This document shows, piece after piece, positions 1-9,743 of a stretch of 64,000 nt of DNA. Source of the stretch: Thermoflexaceae bacterium (lineage in GTDB: Bacteria > Chloroflexota > Dehalococcoidia > Tepidiformales > Tepidiformaceae); contig JABTUD010000001.1 in assembly GCA_015075555.1 (NCBI GenBank), positions 806,001 through 870,000 of the forward strand, read 5' to 3'. Under the pieces are notes generated by a model. The model was not told the DNA's origin. It saw nothing but the letters and a program-made list of their open reading frames with translations, and ran no database searches. The first letter of the stretch is position 1, and each line of letters opens with the position of its first letter. The position numbers were made by a program, and so were the translations under genes.

Positions 1-12
1 GCCGGGCTGACG

Positions 13-333
13 ATGCGCCAGCTGATGGTGGCCATCATCGGCCTTGCCCTGGCGTACTCCGCGCTGAGCGAAGCGCCGCTGCCGCTTGCCGTCCGTCTAG
101 CGGCGGGGGCGACCGTCCTGTTGATGACCGCCACTATTTCGTTCTGGCAGCCAGCGGGCCGGTCGCTGGAGGACTGGGCCTTCGTCCTCCTCCGCTACGT
201 CAGCATCCCGCGCGTCGTCGTCTGGCGCGTCCGCACGTCACGCGAGGTGTCGACGGCCGAAGAGCCGCGCTTCGAGGTCGTGCTGCCTGACCGGGAGGAA
301 CTCGATACCCGGAGCGGGAGCACGCACCGATGA
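13..333 (+). CDS. PrgI-family / VirB3-like T4SS inner-membrane protein
   Basis: A 106-residue protein with two hydrophobic segments near residues 4-20 and 27-45, then a basic-to-acidic cytoplasmic tail. Small two-helix proteins just upstream of a VirB4/TraC ATPase are normally PrgI (VirB3-like) components of the type IV secretion channel, and that position is the main evidence. The stop overlaps the next gene by 4 nt, so it opens the visible part of the conjugation operon. No earlier gene is visible because the window begins here. The family name is inferred from topology and neighbours. Confidence 0.65.
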   Translation: MRQLMVAIIGLALAYSALSEAPLPLAVRLAAGATVLLMTATISFWQPAGRSLEDWAFVLLRYVSIPRVVVWRVRTSREVSTAEEPRFEVVLPDREELDTRSGSTHR

Positions 334-1016
334 CGGCGAACGGCAAGCACGGGAGCGTGCAGGAGATGCTGCCGCTGGAAGAGATCGTCGAGGGCGTGCT
401 CTGCCTCAGGGGCGGCGACTACCGGGCCGTCATCCAGGCCCAGAGCGTCAACTTCGCCCTCAAGTCCGAGGAGGAACAGGAGGCGGTCATGGCCGCCTAC
501 CGTTCCTTCCTCAACTCCCTCAGCCATCCCGTCCAGATGCTCGTCCGCATCCTGCCGACGAACGTCGAGCCATACCTCGCCGGGTTCCGCACCAACGTCA
601 CCGCACAGGCGAACAGCGAGGCCATCCGCCGCCTCGCCCTCGACCACGAGATGTTCGTGCGGCGGTTGGCCCGCGAACGGACATTGCTCGAGCGGCGCTT
701 CTACCTCGTCGTGCCGTCCGGGCACAGCGAGGGTGAGGGCCACGTCGCGATCCGCTGGCCCTGGCAGCGCGCGACGCGCGGGCGAGACGACCAGCAGCTC
801 GCCGTCGCGGCGGCCCAGCTCGATGCGCGCTGCCACGAGCTCGCGCAGGGGCTCACCTCGTTCGGCGTCAGCTCGCGGCGGCTGGGGAGCGAAGAGCTCG
901 CCGAGCTGTGGGCAGCCTGCCTCTGCTCGCAGGTCTCTCAGGTCGCGCCGTCTCTCAGCGCCGGGGCGAGACCGGTGGTCACCCAACTCCGGAAGGAGGT
1001 CCAGCAGCATGGCTAG
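330..1016 (+). CDS. TraC/VirB4 N-terminal-domain-like protein (separate polypeptide)
   Basis: A 228-residue soluble protein starting LPLEEIVEGVLCLRGGDYRA and containing the alpha/beta pattern with FALKSEEEQE that normally forms the N-terminal domain of TraC/VirB4 ATPases. It has no Walker motif. It ends 8 nt inside the start of the following ATPase gene, so the two halves of a usual single VirB4 seem to be made as separate, co-translated chains. Such splitting is common in PrgI-containing systems of Gram-positive-type elements. Assigned by pattern and position. Confidence 0.6.
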   Translation: MTANGKHGSVQEMLPLEEIVEGVLCLRGGDYRAVIQAQSVNFALKSEEEQEAVMAAYRSFLNSLSHPVQMLVRILPTNVEPYLAGFRTNVTAQANSEAIRRLALDHEMFVRRLARERTLLERRFYLVVPSGHSEGEGHVAIRWPWQRATRGRDDQQLAVAAAQLDARCHELAQGLTSFGVSSRRLGSEELAELWAACLCSQVSQVAPSLSAGARPVVTQLRKEVQQHG

Positions 1017-2814
1017 CCTTCCATTGCGCCACCGTCCGGGCCGACACCAACCTTCGGCGGACGACCTCCGCTTCGAGTTGGGCATGCGGTCCGCCATCGA
1101 CCACCTGGCGCCCGCTGCCATCGAGGCCTCCCGCTCGCACCTGGTCATCGACGGCCGCTATGTCCGGGTGCTCGGGCTCAGCGACTATCCCCGCTACGTC
1201 CATCCCAACTGGCTGGCGCGCCTGATCGACTTCGACGAGCCGCTGGACCTGAGCGTCCACATCGACCCGCTCGACTCCGCTACAACCGTGCGCAGGCTCA
1301 CCCACAAGCTCGTGGAGCTTCAGTCGTCGCGCCTGCTCGACGCTCGCAGCGGCAAGATCGCCAGCGCCGAGCGCGAGGTCGCCTACGAGGACGTGGAGCG
1401 GCTGCGGGATGCGCTCCAGCGAGGCGAGGAGCGCGTCTTCTCCGTGAGCCTCTACGTCTGTCTTCGCTCGGGCTCGGCCTCCGGTGTGGACGACCTCCAT
1501 CGCCGCGTGGAGACGGCGCTCGGCGGGATGATGGCCTCCTCGCGTGCGGCGCTCTTCGAGATGCTGCCCGGCTTCCTCTCCTGCCTGCCGGCCGGGCGCG
1601 ACTACCTCGGGCGCTACCGCAACCTCGACACGACCAGCGCGGCGACGATGGTCCCGTTCACGTCCAGCCACCTGTCGATGCAGGCCGGGATCCTCTACGG
1701 CATCAGCGTCCACAACAACTCGCTCGTCATCTTCGACCCGTTCAGCCGCGAGCTGGAAAACGCGAACAAGGTTGTCTTCGCCAAGAGCGGCGCCGGCAAG
1801 TCCTACGCCTGCAAGGTCGAGGCGCTCAGGGCGCTGATGCGCGGCGTCGAGTACTACATCATCGACCCCGAAGACGAGTACGCGCGGATCTGCCAGGCGG
1901 TGGGCGGTCAGTACATCCGTCTCTCCGGAAGCTCGGCGCACCACATCAATCCCTTCGACCTTGCCCAGGGTGCCGAGCGCAACGGGGAAACACGGGATGC
2001 GCTCACCGAGCGGCTGCTCGCGCTCCAGGGTCTCCTCGGGCTGATGCTCGCCGACCGGGGCAGCAGCCTCGGCCAGCGGGAGCGCGGCGCGCTCGACCGG
2101 GCACTCCTCGAGACCTACGGCCGCGCCGGGGTCACCCGCGACCCATCCACGCACGGCAAGCCGCCGCCCGTGCTGAAGGACCTCTACGACGTCCTGCGCG
2201 AGGGCGAAGACCTGCTTGGCCTGGCCGACCGGCTCGAACGTTTCGTGGACGGCAGCCTAGGCAGCGTCTTCTCGTCGCCGACCTCCGTCGACCTCGAACG
2301 TCCATTCGTCGTCTTCAACATCCGCGACCTCGAGCCGGAGCTGCGCCCGCTCGGTGTCTACCTGATCGCCGACCACATCTGGCGCGAGGTCCGGCGCAGC
2401 AGCAAACCGCGGATGCTGCTCATCGACGAAGCCTGGTCGCTGATCCAGCACGAGGAGGGCGCACGCTTCCTGGCGTCGATGGCCCGCCAGGCGCGCAAGC
2501 ACTACCTCGGACTGACGACGGTGACCCAGGACGTGGAGGACTTCCTCGCGACCTCCGAGGGTCACACCGTGCTCGCCAACTCCTCCGTCCAGCTGTTGAT
2601 GCGGCAGGACAGCTCAACCATCGACGCCGTCACCAGCACGTTCCGGCTGAGCGCCGGGGAGCGCGAGTTCCTGCTCTCCTGCCGCAAGGGTGAAGGGCTG
2701 TTCTTCGCCTCGGGAAACCACCTCGCACTCCGTATCGAGGCGAGCCCGTACGAACACGAGCTGGCCACGACGGACCCAGCGGAACTGGTTGCGCGCGACG
2801 AGGAGGTGAAGTGA
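1009..2814 (+). CDS. virB4: VirB4/TraC-type conjugation ATPase
   Basis: A 601-residue AAA+ ATPase that would energise the type IV secretion channel at the inner membrane. The Walker A is AKSGAGKS near residue 265, followed by YYIIDPEDEY; the Walker B region is MLLIDEAWSLIQ near residue 468, followed by ARKHYLGLTTVTQDVEDF, the typical VirB4 arrangement. The ATG at 1009 is chosen because GGAAGGAGG lies 10-16 nt upstream and the annotated N-terminal partner ends just inside it. The open frame runs further upstream but that stretch is out-of-frame shadow of the preceding gene. The next gene overlaps its stop (ATGA). Confidence 0.85.
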   Translation: MASLPLRHRPGRHQPSADDLRFELGMRSAIDHLAPAAIEASRSHLVIDGRYVRVLGLSDYPRYVHPNWLARLIDFDEPLDLSVHIDPLDSATTVRRLTHKLVELQSSRLLDARSGKIASAEREVAYEDVERLRDALQRGEERVFSVSLYVCLRSGSASGVDDLHRRVETALGGMMASSRAALFEMLPGFLSCLPAGRDYLGRYRNLDTTSAATMVPFTSSHLSMQAGILYGISVHNNSLVIFDPFSRELENANKVVFAKSGAGKSYACKVEALRALMRGVEYYIIDPEDEYARICQAVGGQYIRLSGSSAHHINPFDLAQGAERNGETRDALTERLLALQGLLGLMLADRGSSLGQRERGALDRALLETYGRAGVTRDPSTHGKPPPVLKDLYDVLREGEDLLGLADRLERFVDGSLGSVFSSPTSVDLERPFVVFNIRDLEPELRPLGVYLIADHIWREVRRSSKPRMLLIDEAWSLIQHEEGARFLASMARQARKHYLGLTTVTQDVEDFLATSEGHTVLANSSVQLLMRQDSSTIDAVTSTFRLSAGEREFLLSCRKGEGLFFASGNHLALRIEASPYEHELATTDPAELVARDEEVK

Positions 2815-3869
2815 TGCCACCGGTTGACGTCGAGCTGGTCAAGCAGCGCAACCCCATCGAGCAGGTTATCGCCTCCCACGGCGTGAAGCTCCAGCAACGC
2901 GGCGAGCGATTCGTCGCATGCTGCCCGTTTCACGAAGAGGAGCATCCGAGCCTGGTCGTCTACCCGAGCACCCGGAGCTTCTTCTGCTTTGGCTGCAAGG
3001 CCTCGGGGGACGTCATCGACTTCGTCAGACGCAAAGAGAAGGTCGGCTTCCGGCGCGCGCTGGAGCTGCTGGGTGAAGCGGCTTCGCAAGGCGTGTCCAC
3101 CAACGGCGACACGCGGGGGCCGGCGCCGTCCGAGTCTCCCCTGACGGTCGATGACCGGCTGGTCCTCGCGGCGGCCTGTGACCTCTACCACGAGGCGCTC
3201 CTTTGCAACGAGCGGGCACTGCGCTACCTCGATAGCCGGGGCATCAGGATGCCGGTAGTCAAGCAGTGTCGTCTTGGCTACAGCGACGGGCAGGCGCTCA
3301 AGCCCTTCCTGCGCCGCCACCGCTTCAGCCTTCGGCGGGCCGCGGAGATGGGGCTGCTGCGGAAGGATGGCAACGAGGCACTCGCCGGTCGCGTGGTGAT
3401 TCCAGAGCTGCGCGGGGGCCAGTGCGCCTGGATGGTCGGCCGTGCGCTCAACGAGCGCCGGCTGAAGTACCTCGGCCTCTCGTTGCCAAAGCCCATCCTC
3501 GGCTATGAGCGCGTCCGCGGACACCGCCAGGTCTTCGTGACCGAGGGCGCCTTCGACTATCTCACCGGTGTGAGCTGGAACCTGCCCATCTGCGCCTTGC
3601 TTGGGACGCATGTCCGGGCCGAGCGACTGCGCTTCTTGGAACGGGTGCCGGAAGTCGTCCTCGTCTTCGACAACGACGACGAGGGGCAGCATGCGGCTCG
3701 TGAGCTGGCTGAATCCCTCGGCGACCGCGCCCGCATTCTGCGTCTCCCCGGCGGCGTCAAAGACCTCGGCGAGCTTGGCGCCAGCGAGGATGGCCGAGCG
3801 ACCTTCTTCAGGCTGGTGGCCGAACTGGCACTCGTGGAGACGGAGGTGCAGCATGCGCCGGCGTCCTGA
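2814..3869 (+). CDS. DnaG-like primase with CHC2 zinc finger and Toprim
   Basis: A 351-residue primase-like protein. Residues about 35-62 hold the CHC2 zinc finger (CCPFH then CFGC, with GDVIDF after it). A Toprim domain follows: VFVTEGAFDYL near residue 241 and VVLVFDNDDEGQ near 281 supply the acidic metal ligands. It lacks the C-terminal helicase-binding domain of chromosomal DnaG, so it is an element-encoded short primase, probably priming replication or complementary-strand synthesis after transfer. The start has GGAGG 8 nt upstream; GTG at 2811 is an alternative. A paralogous gene lies at 38769-39806 in the second element. Confidence 0.85.
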   Translation: MPPVDVELVKQRNPIEQVIASHGVKLQQRGERFVACCPFHEEEHPSLVVYPSTRSFFCFGCKASGDVIDFVRRKEKVGFRRALELLGEAASQGVSTNGDTRGPAPSESPLTVDDRLVLAAACDLYHEALLCNERALRYLDSRGIRMPVVKQCRLGYSDGQALKPFLRRHRFSLRRAAEMGLLRKDGNEALAGRVVIPELRGGQCAWMVGRALNERRLKYLGLSLPKPILGYERVRGHRQVFVTEGAFDYLTGVSWNLPICALLGTHVRAERLRFLERVPEVVLVFDNDDEGQHAARELAESLGDRARILRLPGGVKDLGELGASEDGRATFFRLVAELALVETEVQHAPAS

Positions 3870-6390
3870 CCGAACCACGGTGTTCTACGAGCTCTTTCCC
3901 TCGCGCTGGGACGACGACCCCGTGTCCCGCGCGCGGACGGTCTTCGCCGGCCTCGCGGGCGTCCGGGACTGCGCCGTTGAGTGGACGGCTATGGAGTCGG
4001 GACTCCGGTTCTATGTCCGTGCAGCTGACGATGGCTCGGCTGCCGCACTCCTCGGACAGATCCGGGCGGCCTATCCCCAGGCCGACTTCGACGAGGTCCC
4101 GATAGAGGGCCGGCCCCACCTTGACCCGCTTTATGTTGCCGGTCACGAGGTGGCGTCGCTTGTGGAACTCCGTCTGGACAGGGACGCCGCCCTTCCACTC
4201 GATACGGACGTCAGGCACGGGGAGCCACTCACCGGCGTACTGGCAGCGGCAGTGGCCGCAGGCCGTGGCGATGTCCGCGTCGTCGGCCAGGTGGTCACAG
4301 GACGCCCGCCCCGCCCGAGTTGGGCGACCGGAGTCCAAGCTCGGGCCAGGCGGGCGAGCCAGCGCCCTCCGGTGGGGAGTCCGGAGACCAGCGCGGCTAG
4401 CCTCCTTCCCTTTGTTGCGCTCGCCGGCGTGGCCGCCGCGGGTGTGCAGGGGTACGACTGGTACCGGGCCGGCCACTACCTGCCGCTGGTCGTTGGCGGT
4501 TTCATGGCGGTCACCGGACTTCCGATCGGCGCCCTTGTCTGGTCGCGCTTGCTCCGCGGCCGCGAGCCGTTGAGCGCAGCCCTCGCCGAGCAGAAGCTCG
4601 CCTTCCCCGCGTTCACCGCCCGCCTGCGGGTGATAGCGATCGGCCCCCGAGACAACACCGAGACGCTTGAGGACATTCGCGATCGCGTGAGCGCGAGCTA
4701 CGAGGCATTCGACCACCCCGCCGGAAACCGGCTCCGCCCAGGACGGTCCGAGAAACATCACTCACCGCTAGACACGTCAGGCGGCAGGTTCCGTGGTGCA
4801 CCGGTGCTCAACGCCGCCGAGCTCGCGGCGCTCTGGCACCTCCCGGACCTTACGTCGGGGCTGCCCGTCGCAACCAAACCCGGCGGACGTCGCTTCCTTC
4901 CGGCGGACGATGCCACGGGCCGCGGCAGCCGGGTCGGCATGTCTCGCCACCACGGGCGGAGCGTTCCCGTGCATCTCCCGCACGGAGCGCTCTACCGGAA
5001 CCACCTGGTCGTCGCCAAGACGCGGCGCGGGAAGTCCACCTTCCTCCAGCACATCGCCGGGCACCTGATGCAGGAGATCGCCTCGCGCCAGGAACGCCTG
5101 CTGCTCGTCGTCATCGACCCCCACCAGGACCTGGCGGAGAGCGTCCTCTCGGTCGTCCCGCCCGGCCTCTCAGATCGGACGGCCTATCTCGACCTCACCG
5201 ACCGACGGCGACCGGTCGGTCTCAACCTCCTGGACGTCGCACTCTTCCCCAATCGCGACCGCACGACCGAGAACATCGTTGCGATGCTCCACCGTCTCTG
5301 GCCCGACAACTGGGGGCCGCGCATGGAGGGCGCCCTGCGCGCCGCTCTGCTCTGCCTTCACCAGGCGAACCAGGTCCGGCGGCGGCAGGAGCAGTACACG
5401 CTCCTCGACGTGGTGCCCCTGCTGACGAGCCCGGACTTCCGCGAACGGGTGATGTCACAGGTCCCCGACCAGACGCTCTGGTCGTGGTGGCGAAGTAACT
5501 ACGACAACCTCGGGCGCGCCTTCCAGATCCAGGTCGCCACGCCCGTCACGACGAAGGTGGGACGCTTCGAGGTGACCGAGGCCGCCAGACTCACGCTCGG
5601 CCAACCGCAGTCGACCATCAACCCGCGCACGCTCCTCCGCGACGGTGGCGTCCTCGTGGTCAACACCGCGGTCGGCCTCCTCGGCGAGGGCGGATCGGCG
5701 CTCATCGGGGCAACGCTTCTCAATCTGCTCGGGCTGATCGTCGAGGACCAGATAGACCTCCCGGCGGGCGAGCGGAGCCGGATGGTGGCGCTGATCGACG
5801 AGTCGAGCACGCTGGGCGGGGCCGACTACCCGCGCATGATGAGCGAGCTCGGCAAGTACGGGGCATCGTTCGTCCTCGTCACCCAGTCTCTTGCGAGGCT
5901 GGACGCGATCGACCGCGAGTTGCGCCCGACCGTCTTCGCCAACCTCGACAGCCTGACGGTGTTCCAGGTGAGCGCCGAGGATGCCCGCTACCTCGCGCCG
6001 GAGCTTGGGCACGACCTCGAGGTGTCGGACCTGGTATCCCTCGACGACTACGAGTGCTATGCCCGCTGGTCGTCCGGCGGCCAGCGGCATGACGCCTTCT
6101 CGCTCCGACTCGACCCGCCTGCGCCGCCCGCCCCGTCGCGGATCGCTGCGATCGCCGCTGAGTCGGCCGCACGATTCGGGCGACCGCGTGAGGAGGTGGC
6201 CCGCCAGGTTGACGCGGTCCTGGCCGCACGGGCGCTCGCGACCGGCAAGCAGGTGCAGCCAGAGGTCGCCGAGGTGCTCACAGCGAGTCTGCCGAATGCG
6301 CCGGGACAACAGTTGCAGCTGACCGGCCTGCAGGACCCGCCCAGCAAGCGGCGTAACGAGCATCGCAGTAGGAAGGGGGCGAACACGTGA
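3853..6390 (+). CDS. TraG/VirD4-like conjugative coupling ATPase
   Basis: An 845-residue protein with two hydrophobic helices near residues 180-235, then a nucleotide-binding domain: AKTRRGKST near residue 388 (Walker A), LLVVIDPHQDLAES, and VALIDESSTLGG near 646 (Walker B) followed by FVLVTQSLARLD. This is the layout of T4SS DNA-binding (TrwB/TraG-like) coupling proteins that bring the DNA-relaxase complex to the channel. ATG 3853 is preceded by CGGAGG; the gene overlaps the primase by 17 nt and the next gene by 4 nt. The longer open frame from 3601 is a shadow of the primase gene. Confidence 0.8.
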   Translation: MRRRPDRTTVFYELFPSRWDDDPVSRARTVFAGLAGVRDCAVEWTAMESGLRFYVRAADDGSAAALLGQIRAAYPQADFDEVPIEGRPHLDPLYVAGHEVASLVELRLDRDAALPLDTDVRHGEPLTGVLAAAVAAGRGDVRVVGQVVTGRPPRPSWATGVQARARRASQRPPVGSPETSAASLLPFVALAGVAAAGVQGYDWYRAGHYLPLVVGGFMAVTGLPIGALVWSRLLRGREPLSAALAEQKLAFPAFTARLRVIAIGPRDNTETLEDIRDRVSASYEAFDHPAGNRLRPGRSEKHHSPLDTSGGRFRGAPVLNAAELAALWHLPDLTSGLPVATKPGGRRFLPADDATGRGSRVGMSRHHGRSVPVHLPHGALYRNHLVVAKTRRGKSTFLQHIAGHLMQEIASRQERLLLVVIDPHQDLAESVLSVVPPGLSDRTAYLDLTDRRRPVGLNLLDVALFPNRDRTTENIVAMLHRLWPDNWGPRMEGALRAALLCLHQANQVRRRQEQYTLLDVVPLLTSPDFRERVMSQVPDQTLWSWWRSNYDNLGRAFQIQVATPVTTKVGRFEVTEAARLTLGQPQSTINPRTLLRDGGVLVVNTAVGLLGEGGSALIGATLLNLLGLIVEDQIDLPAGERSRMVALIDESSTLGGADYPRMMSELGKYGASFVLVTQSLARLDAIDRELRPTVFANLDSLTVFQVSAEDARYLAPELGHDLEVSDLVSLDDYECYARWSSGGQRHDAFSLRLDPPAPPAPSRIAAIAAESAARFGRPREEVARQVDAVLAARALATGKQVQPEVAEVLTASLPNAPGQQLQLTGLQDPPSKRRNEHRSRKGANT

Positions 6391-8174
6391 CCACGCTCGC
6401 CGCCGACCTGCTCAACTGGCTCACGCGGCTTCCCCTCCTCGCCGTGGATGACCTCGCCCTCCTGACCGGCTCACCTGCGACGGACGTCGAGGCGGCGCTG
6501 CGCGAACTGGCGCGGGCGGGACACGTCGACTCAATCACGCCATCGTCGCCGGAACTGGAGAGGTCGCGTCTCTACATCCTGACCCAGCCGATCCGGCGCC
6601 AGCTCGCTGTTGAGTCACAGGGTTCGGAGCAGCAATCGGCGCTGCCACTCGAGTCGCGTGACATCCTTCGACGGCTGGCGAGCCTTGAAGCCACCGTCGC
6701 GCTCAACGTCTTTGCCGCCGGCCTGGTCGCTGCACTGCGCCGCGATCCCAAGGCGGAACTCGAGGACATCTGGGCGCTGCCAACGCGGAGGCCGACCACT
6801 GCGTGGTGGCCACCGGGCGTCCATGCGTTCGGGTCCGTTCGGATCGGCGGGGCCGGCACGCCGTTCTTTGTCGTTGTCGACCGGGCTGGAGCACCCTCCG
6901 CCCACCGGGCGGCACTCGTCGCGGGATGGTACCGGTTCCGGGAGGGGCCGCAGCCCTGGGGAACCGGCTACCTTCCGCTAACGCTGATCCTCTGTCCGGG
7001 TCCCGCCTGGGAAGACGCTTGGGCCCAGCACGTGCTTGCCTCGGCCGATCGGCGCCGGCTCCCGCCGCTGCCCGTCCTGCTAGCAGGACGGGCCGGTCTT
7101 GGGGACGGTCCAGATGGTCCGCACTGGCGGCGTGCCGACAGCGCCGGCCAGGTAACTCTGGCAGAGCGTATCGGAGTCGAACCGACTCGGGCCGCGCACG
7201 ATCCGCCACGCCCGGCACGGCTTCCCAACTGTCCGCCTGACGCGGCCGGCAGGCCGACGCCCCTCCACCGTTGGGCGCAGGAGACCGCAAGGGACAGCCG
7301 CAACGCTTCGCGGCTGGAGCTGCTCGCGGCGCTTTCGCTCACGACGTCCGAGATCGAGAAACGGCTGCTGGGATGCCTCGGCGGGCATCCGCTCCTCACC
7401 GAGCCAGAGATGGCCACCGTGCTCGAGGTGCAGCCGCGGGTGGTGCGAATCGCGATCGACCGGGCGGTTCGGAACCGGCTGATCGCCGTCTATAACAGGG
7501 CGAACACGCCAAGTCCGTACTACTGCCTCACCCGGACCGGGCTGGAGCTCCTGGCCGTGCGCGATGGGGTGCCGCCGCGGCGCCACGCCCGCCACACCGC
7601 GCTGACGGCCCTGTCTGTCAGGGACAACAGACCTCTGCCGACGCTCCTTCAGCAATTCGAGCATACCGTCGGCGCGAACAGCTTCTTCATCGCCTGGCTG
7701 GATTGCGCGCGGGGCGGGCCGCGTCTGCTCTCGTGGCTGAGCGCGGCGGAGGCAGTTATCCGCTTCGAGAGCGGCGGGCGACGACGCTCGTTGCGGCCGG
7801 ACGGCGCGGGCGCCCTCCTCATCGGAGACCAGCGTTTCCCGTTCCTGCTGGAGTGGGATCGCGGTACGGAGCGTCCACCCGTGCTCGCGGAGAAGCTGGC
7901 GCGCTACGAGGAGTTCTTTCGCTCACAGGCGACCGCAGCGAACGAGCCCACGGTGCTCTTCGTGACGAACAGTCCCCAACGCGAGGACCTTGTGCGCGAG
8001 CTGGCGACGGCAATCCTCCGCCAGCACCGCGCTCGCGTACTGACCACAACCGCATCACTGCTCGAACGCTTCGGCCCGCGGGCGGCGATCTGGCGTGCCG
8101 GAACAAGCGAACCACGGACCTCGTGGCCCGATCCCGGCGCCACGGAACGCAAACCACTGGAGGTTCCAGGATGA
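6387..8174 (+). CDS. Replication-relaxation (Replic_Relax) family protein
   Basis: A 595-residue protein with a winged-helix at the N-terminus (residues about 10-60, LLAVDDLALLTG...LARAGHVDSI) and a second one near 320-385 (LLTEPEMATVLEVQPRVVRIAIDRAV, YYCLTRTGLELLAVRDG). The following segment resembles the Replic_Relax domain found next to TraG-like ATPases in actinobacterial and chloroflexal conjugative elements; it is thought to act in DNA processing or replication initiation. No classical relaxase HUH or MOB motif is visible. It overlaps its upstream neighbour by ATGA and the excisionase downstream by 4 nt. Confidence 0.7.
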   Translation: MTTLAADLLNWLTRLPLLAVDDLALLTGSPATDVEAALRELARAGHVDSITPSSPELERSRLYILTQPIRRQLAVESQGSEQQSALPLESRDILRRLASLEATVALNVFAAGLVAALRRDPKAELEDIWALPTRRPTTAWWPPGVHAFGSVRIGGAGTPFFVVVDRAGAPSAHRAALVAGWYRFREGPQPWGTGYLPLTLILCPGPAWEDAWAQHVLASADRRRLPPLPVLLAGRAGLGDGPDGPHWRRADSAGQVTLAERIGVEPTRAAHDPPRPARLPNCPPDAAGRPTPLHRWAQETARDSRNASRLELLAALSLTTSEIEKRLLGCLGGHPLLTEPEMATVLEVQPRVVRIAIDRAVRNRLIAVYNRANTPSPYYCLTRTGLELLAVRDGVPPRRHARHTALTALSVRDNRPLPTLLQQFEHTVGANSFFIAWLDCARGGPRLLSWLSAAEAVIRFESGGRRRSLRPDGAGALLIGDQRFPFLLEWDRGTERPPVLAEKLARYEEFFRSQATAANEPTVLFVTNSPQREDLVRELATAILRQHRARVLTTTASLLERFGPRAAIWRAGTSEPRTSWPDPGATERKPLEVPG

Positions 8175-8413
8175 ACGATCACACCACCGACAACGGGCAC
8201 GACCTCGGCCTGCTCACCGTACCGGAGGCCGCGAAGATGCTGCGCATCTCGCGCAACCTCGCCTACGAGCTCGTCGCGCGCAATGAGCTCCCGGCAATCC
8301 GTCTCGGCCGGGTGATCCGGGTCCCGAAGCACGGGCTTGAGGCTTGGCTCGACCGGCAGGTAGATGGCCATCGGCCGCCGGTCGAGCCTACCTCGCCAGT
8401 CCGCTGGCCATAA
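8171..8413 (+). CDS. xis: Excisionase / HTH_17 DNA-binding protein
   Basis: An 80-residue protein dominated by an excisionase-type winged helix: LLTVPEAAKMLRISRNLAYELV then IRLGRVIRVPKHGLEAWLDR. These small MerR-like proteins bind at att sites and direct integrase towards excision. The ATG overlaps the stop of the preceding gene. The integrase begins about 135 nt downstream on the same strand, a standard xis-int order. A regulatory rather than excision role is possible. Confidence 0.75.
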   Translation: MNDHTTDNGHDLGLLTVPEAAKMLRISRNLAYELVARNELPAIRLGRVIRVPKHGLEAWLDRQVDGHRPPVEPTSPVRWP

Positions 8414-8549
8414 CAGCCCCGCATAGGAATCCAGCCGGAGCCCTGTATTTTGGGGCCATCGCGGCTTTAGCCGTCGCTTCTGCCTGCACTCGCGGTCGAC
8501 CACGATACGCAGACGATGCCCGTGCGGCATGCCTGGTCAGGAGGAACCG

Positions 8550-9710
8550 GTGCGAGGTCATGTGCGCCGTCGCGGGAGGACGTGGGCGGTTGTCGTCAGT
8601 CTCGGCCGGGACGACAGCGGTCGGTACCGCTACCAGTGGTACTCGGGCTTCCGGACGGAGCGCGAGGCTGAGGCAAAGCTGACGCAGCTGCTCCGCGAGC
8701 TGGACACTGGCGCCTACGTCGAACCCACCCGGGAGACGGTCGGCGAGTTCCTGAGCCGGTGGCTTCGAGACTACGCCAAGACCAATGTTTCGCCGCGGAC
8801 CTACGAAGGGTACGAGCACATCATCGTCCGCCACCTGGTCCCCGCGTTGGGCGGCATACAGCTGGCGAAGCTCACGCCTGCGCGACTCCAGCGTTACTAC
8901 TCGGACAAGCTCGAGTCCGGACGTCTCAACGGAAAAGGTGGACTGTCGCCCCGCACCGTACGACACCACCACGTCACCCTGCACGACGCCCTCCAGAGTG
9001 CGGTGAAGTGGGGACTGCTCGGCCGGAACCCGGCGGATGCTGTGGATGCGCCCAAGTTCGAACGGAACGAGATGAACACGCTCGACGACGAGGGCGTTCG
9101 CAACTTCCTTGCGGCCGCGAGCGGGACCCAGTGGTATCCGATGGTCTACCTGGCGCTGTTCACGGGACTCCGGCGAAGCGAGGTGCTCGCGTTGCGCTGG
9201 GGAGACGTCGACCTGGACCTGTCCCGCGTGTATGTGAACCGCGCTGTGCATCGGCTCCGCACGGGCGAGATCATCTTCCGTACCACCAAGTCAGCGAAGA
9301 GCCGGCGCGTGGTGGCCCTGCCGCCTTCTGCCGCGCTCATGCTGCGCGAGCATCGCGAGAGCGAGCAGCGGCGGCGCGAGCTCGTCGATGGCTCGACCGT
9401 CGACGACCAGCAACTGGTCTTCGCGCGAATCGACGGCTCGCCGATCCCGCCCGACAGCTTCTCTCAAGCGTGGCGCAGACTCGCCCGGCGGAACGGGTTT
9501 CATGGCATCCGGCTGCATGATGCGCGTCACACTCACGCCACGCTGCTGCTCAAGCAGGACGTACATCCCAAGATCGTGCAGGAGCGCCTCGGACACTCGA
9601 CCATCGCGACGACGCTGGACATCTACTCGCACGTGGTTCCAGGGCTCCAGGATGCCGCGGCACAGGCGTTCGACACGGTCCTCAAGGGTTCCCCATCGAA
9701 GGTGTTCTGA
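8550..9710 (+). CDS. int: Tyrosine recombinase (site-specific integrase)
   Basis: A 386-residue phage-type integrase. It has an N-terminal arm-binding region (HVRRRGRTWAVVVSLG), a SAM-like core-binding domain (TVGEFLSRWLRDYAKTNVSP) and a catalytic domain with TGLRRSEVLALRW (first Arg), TTKSAKSRR (Lys), HDARHTHAT (HxxR), LGHSTIATTLDIYSH (His and Tyr). GTG 8550 is preferred because AGGAGG lies 5 nt upstream; ATG 8529 is an in-frame alternative. It ends 86 nt before a 3' tRNA-Met fragment, which is the expected attachment site for this class. Confidence 0.9.
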   Translation: MRGHVRRRGRTWAVVVSLGRDDSGRYRYQWYSGFRTEREAEAKLTQLLRELDTGAYVEPTRETVGEFLSRWLRDYAKTNVSPRTYEGYEHIIVRHLVPALGGIQLAKLTPARLQRYYSDKLESGRLNGKGGLSPRTVRHHHVTLHDALQSAVKWGLLGRNPADAVDAPKFERNEMNTLDDEGVRNFLAAASGTQWYPMVYLALFTGLRRSEVLALRWGDVDLDLSRVYVNRAVHRLRTGEIIFRTTKSAKSRRVVALPPSAALMLREHRESEQRRRELVDGSTVDDQQLVFARIDGSPIPPDSFSQAWRRLARRNGFHGIRLHDARHTHATLLLKQDVHPKIVQERLGHSTIATTLDIYSHVVPGLQDAAAQAFDTVLKGSPSKVF

Positions 9711-9718
9711 CGGGGCCC

Positions 9719-9738
9719 ATTTGCAAATCCATTTGCAA
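9719..9738. repeat. ATTTGCAA direct repeats beside integrase (left pair)
   Basis: ATTTGCAA occurs at 9719-9726 and 9731-9738, a 12-bp period. The same word recurs at 9959-9966 and, with one change, 9969-9976, on the far side of the att core. Short direct repeats flanking a tyrosine-recombinase core are typical arm-type binding sites; this role is inferred. Confidence 0.5.
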
Positions 9739-9743
9739 TTGCG

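Noticed and set aside
195-2154. Long minus-strand ORFs opposite the conjugation ATPase genes
   Set aside because: High-GC antisense shadows: Arg/Ala/Pro-rich, no motifs, and the plus-strand frames carry Walker motifs and ribosome sites.
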